Shown piece by piece: positions 62,447 through 64,000 of a DNA stretch of 64,000 nt. A program made the position numbers and the translations under genes. The DNA comes from Thermocrinis albus DSM 14484. GTDB lineage: Bacteria > Aquificota > Aquificia > Aquificales > Aquificaceae. The number at the start of each line of letters is the position of its first letter. The stretch's first letter is position 1. The notes under the pieces were generated by a model. The model had not been told where the DNA came from. It made no database searches and saw nothing but the letters and a program-made list of their open reading frames with translations. The stretch is taken from contig NC_013894.1 in the NCBI RefSeq assembly GCF_000025605.1, forward strand, positions 915,529-979,528. Reading direction: 5' to 3'.

Positions 62447-63669
62447 TGGCACGTTTCCGATACAGGGCTTACGACGAGAAAGGCAACGTTATAGAGAGGG
62501 AGGTGGTTTACCCCAGTCAGGAGGTACTCCTCAGCGAGTTACAAAGTCAAGGGATATATGTAGTGGAACTGGAGGTTCTGGAAGAGGAGGAGAAGAAGAA
62601 GGAGGAAAAGCCTTCCTTTTCCTTCAGAAGGAGGGTAAGTGATAGAGATATTTCCATATTCTGCAGACAGTTGGGAACAATGGTTCAAGCTGGTGTGCCT
62701 TTGGTGGAAGCACTGAACGTTATAGCGGAACAGATGCCTGACAGAAGACTATCGGAAGCCTCTCAGGAAGTGGCCCGTATGATAAGCGAAGGTATGTCGG
62801 TGTCAGCTGCCATGAGGAAGTTCCCCCATGTGTTCCCAGAACTTGTGGTAAACCTGATGCTGGTAGGTGAGGAAACCGGTAAGATAGACGTTGCTCTTTT
62901 GAAAGCTTCCGAGTATTACGAGAAGATGGCCACCATAAAGGGTAAGATCAAGAGTGCCTCCTTTTACCCCACTTTCGTGGTGATAGTTGCTGTAACGATA
63001 GTGTCCGGAATCCTTTACTTTCTGGTTCCTACCTTTGCCCAGATATACTCCTCCCTAGGTGGAGAACTACCACTCCCTACCCAGATGTTGATAGCTGCCT
63101 CCAACGCTCTCAGAAACAACCTGCCTCTGATTCTCATATTCCTGATAGGATCTGCTTTGGTCTTTCGTTATCTTTACACCACCAACTATGGCTTTCGCAG
63201 GAGTGTCCATGCCTTCATGTTGAGAATACCCAAGATGGGCTCGCTCTTTCAGAAAAGTGCGATGGCTCAGTTTGCACGTACTATGGCTACCCTTTTCTCC
63301 AGCGGTGTGGCCTTAGAGCGCAGTTTTGAGATCTCTAAACAAGTGGTAGGAAACACCATCATAAAGGAGGCTTTAGAGGCTGCAGGTAAAGGTGTGGTGG
63401 AAGGACAGCCTATGTACAGAGCGTTAGAGAAAACAGGTGTTTTCCCCAAGTTGGTGGTGGCTATGGTGAGGGTGGGTGAGGACACAGGTAAGCTGGATCA
63501 GATGCTGGAGACCATAGCCCGTTTTTACGAAGATGAGGTAGACAGAACTGTGGATGGCCTTATAAAGCTTATAGAACCCATGCTCATAGTTTTCATAGGG
63601 GGTGCGGTGGGTCTTATTCTGATAGCTCTCTACATGCCTATCTTCAAGCTGGGAGAACTTATCAAGTAG
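62446..63669 (+). CDS. pilC: Type IV pilus inner-membrane platform protein PilC
   Basis: A 407-residue GspF/PilC protein: an N-terminal FRYRAYDEKGNV domain, a Lys/Glu-rich linker, and two homologous T2SSF helical domains (ISIFCRQLGTMVQAGVPLVEAL and MAQFARTMATLFSSGVALERSF) with three transmembrane helices. It anchors the pilus motors. It is paired with PilT here; the pilin and PilB genes are elsewhere. Confidence 0.96.
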   Translation: MARFRYRAYDEKGNVIEREVVYPSQEVLLSELQSQGIYVVELEVLEEEEKKKEEKPSFSFRRRVSDRDISIFCRQLGTMVQAGVPLVEALNVIAEQMPDRRLSEASQEVARMISEGMSVSAAMRKFPHVFPELVVNLMLVGEETGKIDVALLKASEYYEKMATIKGKIKSASFYPTFVVIVAVTIVSGILYFLVPTFAQIYSSLGGELPLPTQMLIAASNALRNNLPLILIFLIGSALVFRYLYTTNYGFRRSVHAFMLRIPKMGSLFQKSAMAQFARTMATLFSSGVALERSFEISKQVVGNTIIKEALEAAGKGVVEGQPMYRALEKTGVFPKLVVAMVRVGEDTGKLDQMLETIARFYEDEVDRTVDGLIKLIEPMLIVFIGGAVGLILIALYMPIFKLGELIK

Positions 63670-63679
63670 TGTTGCATTC

Positions 63680-63695
63680 TAGGCGCAGGCGCCTA
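63680..63695. promoter_or_regulatory. Perfect inverted repeat upstream of hypE
   Basis: TAGGCGC and GCGCCTA flank an AG spacer in the 59-bp gap between pilC and hypE. It has no U-run after it, so it is a poor terminator; an operator or a hairpin in the hypE leader are alternatives. Confidence 0.45.
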
Positions 63696-63728
63696 TATTA
63701 GATGAACATCCATTCATGGAGGTCTGTT

Positions 63729-64000
63729 ATGGTAAGGGAGCTACTGCTGGCTCACGGGAATGGCGGTGAAGAAACGTGGACCATCATAAAGGATCTGTTT
63801 CTCAAATACTTGGATGATCCTATACTTTCAAAACTTGAGGACGCAGCAGTTGTTCCCTTAGAAGGCCACATCGCTGTTACCACAGATGCCTTTACCGTTA
63901 GTCCCATCTTTTTCAGGGGTGGAGACATAGGAAAGCTGGCCGTATGTGGTACCGTCAACGATCTTGCCGCTATGGGTGCAAGGCCTATGTATATGACGGT
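63729..64000 (+). CDS. hypE: Hydrogenase maturation factor HypE, N-terminal part (runs off the right edge)
   Basis: About 90 residues are visible: LLLAHGNGGEETWTIIKDLF, LEDAAVVPL, VTTDAFTVSPIFFRGGDIGKLAVCGTVNDLAAMGA, which is the HypE start with the GDIG and GTVNDLA ATP-binding motifs. HypE works with HypF to make the cyanide ligands of [NiFe]-hydrogenase from carbamoyl phosphate; its C-terminal cysteine lies outside the window. GGAGGT precedes the ATG. It shares its fold with SelD, but the sequence is clearly HypE. Confidence 0.95.
   Translation, partial: MVRELLLAHGNGGEETWTIIKDLFLKYLDDPILSKLEDAAVVPLEGHIAVTTDAFTVSPIFFRGGDIGKLAVCGTVNDLAAMGARPMYMT

Noticed and set aside
63661-63680. Sigma-54 promoter before hypE
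   Set aside because: TTGCATT resembles a -12 element, but no GG lies at the required position 10 bp further upstream.
63680-63695. Rho-independent terminator after pilC
   Set aside because: The inverted repeat is not followed by a run of T; the downstream bases are TATTAG.

Overview
The window looks like chromosomal DNA from a compact, thermophilic member of the Aquificales (Aquifex, Hydrogenobacter or Thermocrinis type). The evidence is a separate methionyl-tRNA synthetase beta subunit, a UGA-containing selD, heavy use of ATA and AGG/AGA codons, metabolic genes shuffled into unrelated operons, and very little non-coding DNA. This placement is inferred from gene content and style; no search was run. 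I see no insertion sequence, prophage, CRISPR array or rRNA gene.

Layout. 1-3089 (minus) holds the start of aroE, a sulfur and iron-sulfur transfer cassette (NifU-C-like, DUF1858-like, TusA-like, MnmA/ThiI-like PP-loop enzyme, IscU) and fabZ. 3111-11447 (plus) has a DUF1232 protein, a peptide-type ABC permease, DJ-1, an RlmI-like methyltransferase, uppP and a complete gltB. 11433-13720 (minus) has the MetRS beta subunit, a small exported protein and cimA. A GC-rich, highly structured candidate RNA (about 13745-13846) precedes a transaldolase. 14508-24712 (minus) carries rseP, yjbQ, a V4R protein, a MIP18-family protein, two sugar-nucleotide epimerases, an initiator tRNA, an M24 peptidase, rpoN (sigma-54), a CNNM-type protein, an oligopeptide ABC ATPase and hemN. 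24737-26655 (plus) has moxR and hemB; 26633-28942 (minus) has ubiA, archease, dapB and a small acidic protein; 29070-31746 (plus) has thiC and purD.

31703-32764 is an AI-2E-type membrane protein. Next comes the only large non-coding stretch, 32765-33253, packed with two families of short repeats in both orientations. It resembles a replication origin or another multi-site protein-binding locus and is the most unusual thing in the window. 33254-38279 (minus) is a seven-gene operon (epmA, def, spoVG-like, resB, UPF0114, ispF, rlmB) behind tRNA-His. 38298-45352 has a PMT-type glycosyltransferase, a lipoprotein on the other strand, an aldehyde dehydrogenase, ccdA, hisH, pyrF and leuA. leuA has a clear sigma-70 promoter overlapped by a Fur-like palindrome. 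selD (minus) must read an in-frame UGA as selenocysteine at codon 12.

46422-57541 (plus) is a long tightly packed run: dienelactone hydrolase, cstA, RNase G, a BamD-like lipoprotein, rsfS, a LapA-LapB fusion, an MglA-type GTPase, a partner protein with three DUF4388/PATAN-like repeats, proS and dprA. valS (minus) is unusually long, with two insertions. The window ends with pilT, pilC and the start of hypE (plus).

The genes cover amino-acid synthesis (glutamate, leucine, isoleucine via citramalate, lysine, histidine, shikimate), heme, thiamine, isoprenoids, purines and pyrimidines, tRNA charging and modification, cytochrome c assembly (ccdA, resB), the cell envelope, type IV pili and hydrogenase maturation. 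That fits an autotrophic hydrogen oxidiser. Stop and start codons usually overlap inside operons. Several divergent gene pairs are separated by only 21-24 bp with a -10 box just before each start codon, which suggests leaderless or near-leaderless mRNAs.
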